Source of the DNA: Rectinema sp003452735
Lineage (GTDB): Bacteria > Spirochaetota > Spirochaetia > Treponematales > Rectinemataceae
Length of the DNA: 23,363 nucleotides
Direction of reading: 5' to 3'
Assembly: GCA_035415815.1 (NCBI GenBank)
Contig: DAOOGR010000024.1
Location: 1-23,363 of the forward strand
This document shows, piece by piece, positions 22,102 through 23,363 of the stretch; the first letter of the stretch is position 1, and each line of letters opens with the position of its first letter. The position numbers and the translations under genes were made by a program. The notes beneath the pieces were generated by a model. It made no database searches. It was not told where the DNA came from and worked only from the letters and a program-made list of their open reading frames with translations.

Positions 22102-23079
22102 TTATTTCACAGCGCGAATTCTTGCGACGAGATCCTGAATCTCTTTTGGTTGCTGCTTGTACATAGGCTCCACTGCTTTCATCCATTCCGTCTTGTCGGG
22201 TATTGGTATGATGGTGCAGCCTGCCTCCTTGACCTTATCCATGGAAACCTTGACATAAGCATCCCATTGAGCGCGCTGATAGTCGATGGCATCCATTGCT
22301 GCCTTCTTGATTAAATCCTGATCAGCTTTCGACAATCTGCCAAGAGAAATCTTCGAACCGATGATTATCTCTGGGACCATCGTATGCTCGTCTAGAGTAT
22401 AGTATTTTGCAACCTCATAATGACTTGCAGAATAATAGGATGGTGGGTTGTTTTCTGCGCCATCGACTACTCCTGTCTGCAGACCAGAATAGACCTCGCC
22501 GTAGGGCATTGGCGTAGGTATCGCGCCGAACGAACGCACTAGCCCCAACATTAGCTCGCTCTCTTGCACCCTGATTTTCATACCCTTTAGATCCGCAGGT
22601 GTGTAGACTGGCTTTTTGCTATTGTAGAAGCTTCTAGCTCCTGCTTCGAACCAACCAAGCCCAATAAAACCAAAAGGTTCGAGGCTCGCAAGAAGCTCCA
22701 TGCCGATATCTCCCTTCAACACCTTCCACATATGATCTGAGTCTCTGTAAAGGTAAGGCATCTGGAATGCATTGAGTTTTGGAACAAAGGCGGCTACTGG
22801 GCTTATAGATACACGAGTGATGTCTATGGCTCCGAACTGCACTTGCTCGATCACAGCCTTTTCTTCGCCAAGTTGAGAGCCAGGATAGACTTCAACAATT
22901 ATTCGGCCATTCGAGCGTTCCTTTACAAGGCGAGCGAATTCCTCATCTCCCAATTCCGTGGGATAGCCTTTGGGATGGGTCTCGGCAAGCCTCAATACAA
23001 TCGGCTTAGCCTGAGCAAACAACATCGACGGTAAGAGGACAAGCAACAAGGCAAGCGCGATAATACGAAACTTTTTCAT
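22102..23079 (-). CDS. dctP: TRAP transporter substrate-binding protein DctP, probable hexuronate receptor
   Basis: The extracytoplasmic receptor of the TRAP importer; 325 residues. The signal peptide MKKFRIIALALLLVLLPSMLFA is likely cut after Ala22. The DctP fold is clear: LRLAETHPKGYP, the PGSQLGEEKAVIEQVQFGAID block, and GMKIRVQESELM with Arg170, the conserved arginine that normally clamps the substrate carboxylate. YGEVYSGLQTGVVDGAENN (Asn210/211) follows. The AUG at 23079 has GGAGG (complement of 23088-23092) 8 nt upstream; a GTG two codons earlier would overlap that site too closely. Gene context makes a uronic acid the likely ligand. It is controlled by a region holding a 27-bp palindrome and preceded by an AraC-type regulator gene. 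Confidence 0.94.
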   Translation of the reverse strand: MKKFRIIALALLLVLLPSMLFAQAKPIVLRLAETHPKGYPTELGDEEFARLVKERSNGRIIVEVYPGSQLGEEKAVIEQVQFGAIDITRVSISPVAAFVPKLNAFQMPYLYRDSDHMWKVLKGDIGMELLASLEPFGFIGLGWFEAGARSFYNSKKPVYTPADLKGMKIRVQESELMLGLVRSFGAIPTPMPYGEVYSGLQTGVVDGAENNPPSYYSASHYEVAKYYTLDEHTMVPEIIIGSKISLGRLSKADQDLIKKAAMDAIDYQRAQWDAYVKVSMDKVKEAGCTIIPIPDKTEWMKAVEPMYKQQPKEIQDLVARIRAVK

Positions 23080-23108
23080 ACGCACAACCTCCTTTAGAAT
23101 CTAATCTT

Positions 23109-23135
23109 TTGCAGATATTTGAGATATACCTGCAA
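23109..23135. promoter_or_regulatory. 27-bp operator-like palindrome before dctP
   Basis: The arms TTGCAG...CTGCAA enclose ATAT...ATAT; 10 of 13 positions pair around a central A. It lies between the dctP ribosome site and a possible -10 box, so a bound protein would sit on the transcription start. The half TTGCAGAT recurs in the first uxaC site (19195-19202). Confidence 0.6.
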
Positions 23136-23141
23136 TTAGTA

Positions 23142-23147
23142 ATTATA
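23142..23147 (-). promoter_or_regulatory. possible -10 box of the dctPQM operon
   Basis: A perfect TATAAT on the minus strand would start transcription near 23135, at the edge of the palindrome. No good -35 is seen, which would suit an activator-dependent promoter. Confidence 0.35.
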
Positions 23148-23217
23148 GGAGGCTATTTTTCGTTTTGTGTTTGGTAATTCCATGCCTATTCTTAGCAATA
23201 TGATGCTTGGAAAGACT

Positions 23218-23363
23218 CTAGCTCGATCTGGATTGGAATTGTTCGATATAGTGCGATGGCGAGATACCTTCGATTTTGGTAAATACTTTTGTGAAATAAC
23301 TTTGATCGCGAAAGCCAACCAGAAATGATGCAACTTTTACCGAGATACCATTCAAAAGCAGGC
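23218..23363 (-). CDS. AraC-family transcriptional regulator, C-terminal fragment (cut by window edge)
   Basis: Only the last 47 residues are inside the window; the gene continues beyond 23363. Reading the minus strand, the second helix-turn-helix of an AraC DNA-binding domain is plain: ISVKVASFLVGFRDQSYFTKVF, then ISPSHYIEQF, the expected VGFxDxSYFxxxFxKxxGxSPxxYR-like signature. It stops with TAG at 23218-23220. It lies 138 bp upstream of dctP on the same strand, so it is a good candidate for the local regulator of hexuronate uptake, though this is inferred from position only. Its sensor domain cannot be seen; a full AraC protein or a two-component YesN-type response regulator are both possible. 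Confidence 0.85.
   Translation of the reverse strand, partial: LLLNGISVKVASFLVGFRDQSYFTKVFTKIEGISPSHYIEQFQSRSS

Noticed and set aside
23136..23333. Minus-strand open frame of 65 codons
   Set aside because: It is out of frame with the AraC C-terminus in the same DNA, which has a clear family signature.

Overview
The window (23.4 kb, moderate G+C, dense operons, mostly AUG starts with GGAGG-type ribosome sites) looks like a chromosomal piece of an anaerobic, saccharolytic bacterium. A spirochaete of the Treponema/Rectinema/Sphaerochaeta type is the best guess. The reasons are relaxed spirochaetal lipoboxes (LTTC, LASC), a large repeat-rich LysM lipoprotein, an M23 peptidase with LysM domains, a sugar-acid TRAP system and a Ugp-type ABC importer. 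This is inference from protein character; no rRNA or other phylogenetic marker is present. No mobile element, phage, CRISPR array, tRNA or rRNA gene was seen.

Layout. (1) 33-3551: two divergent lipoprotein genes, one of unknown function and one long alanine/glutamate-rich repeat protein ending in a LysM-like domain. The second contains a 100-N assembly gap inside its tandem repeats. (2) 3624-9552, minus strand: a housekeeping block. An M23/LysM envelope peptidase is followed by ptsI (PTS enzyme I), der (ribosome-assembly GTPase), a MerR-type regulator and an M18 aminopeptidase. From ptsI to the aminopeptidase, genes abut or overlap and are probably co-transcribed. (3) 9691-12511, plus strand: a DUF362 protein with two [4Fe-4S] motifs and a class I (Fe-S) fumarate hydratase, converging on a NUDIX hydrolase (12518-13096). 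(4) 13288-17607, plus strand: an exported glycerophosphodiesterase plus ugpB, ugpA and ugpE. Together they form a route that cleaves glycerophosphodiesters outside the membrane and imports glycerol-3-phosphate; the ATPase UgpC is not in the window. (5) 17737-23363, minus strand: a hexuronate module. TRAP transporter DctP-DctQ-DctM takes up the sugar acid, UxaC isomerises glucuronate to fructuronate, and an SDR reductase makes D-mannonate. The 3' end of an AraC-family regulator lies upstream at the window edge.

Regulation readable from sequence. Good sigma-70-like promoters precede several genes. Two of them (ptsI and the glycerophosphodiesterase gene) put the transcription start within about two bases of the AUG, and neither gene has a Shine-Dalgarno site, which predicts leaderless mRNAs. 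The hexuronate module carries related AT-rich palindromes before dctP, uxuB and uxaC, including two near-identical 19-bp sites exactly 30 bp apart before uxaC. The ugpB-ugpA junction holds an inverted repeat, a terminator-like hairpin and a second promoter, as expected for making more binding protein than permease.

I did not find a convincing wholly new system. The best second-look items are the hexuronate operator set, the leaderless promoters, the repeat protein with the collapsed gap, and the DUF362-fumarase pair.
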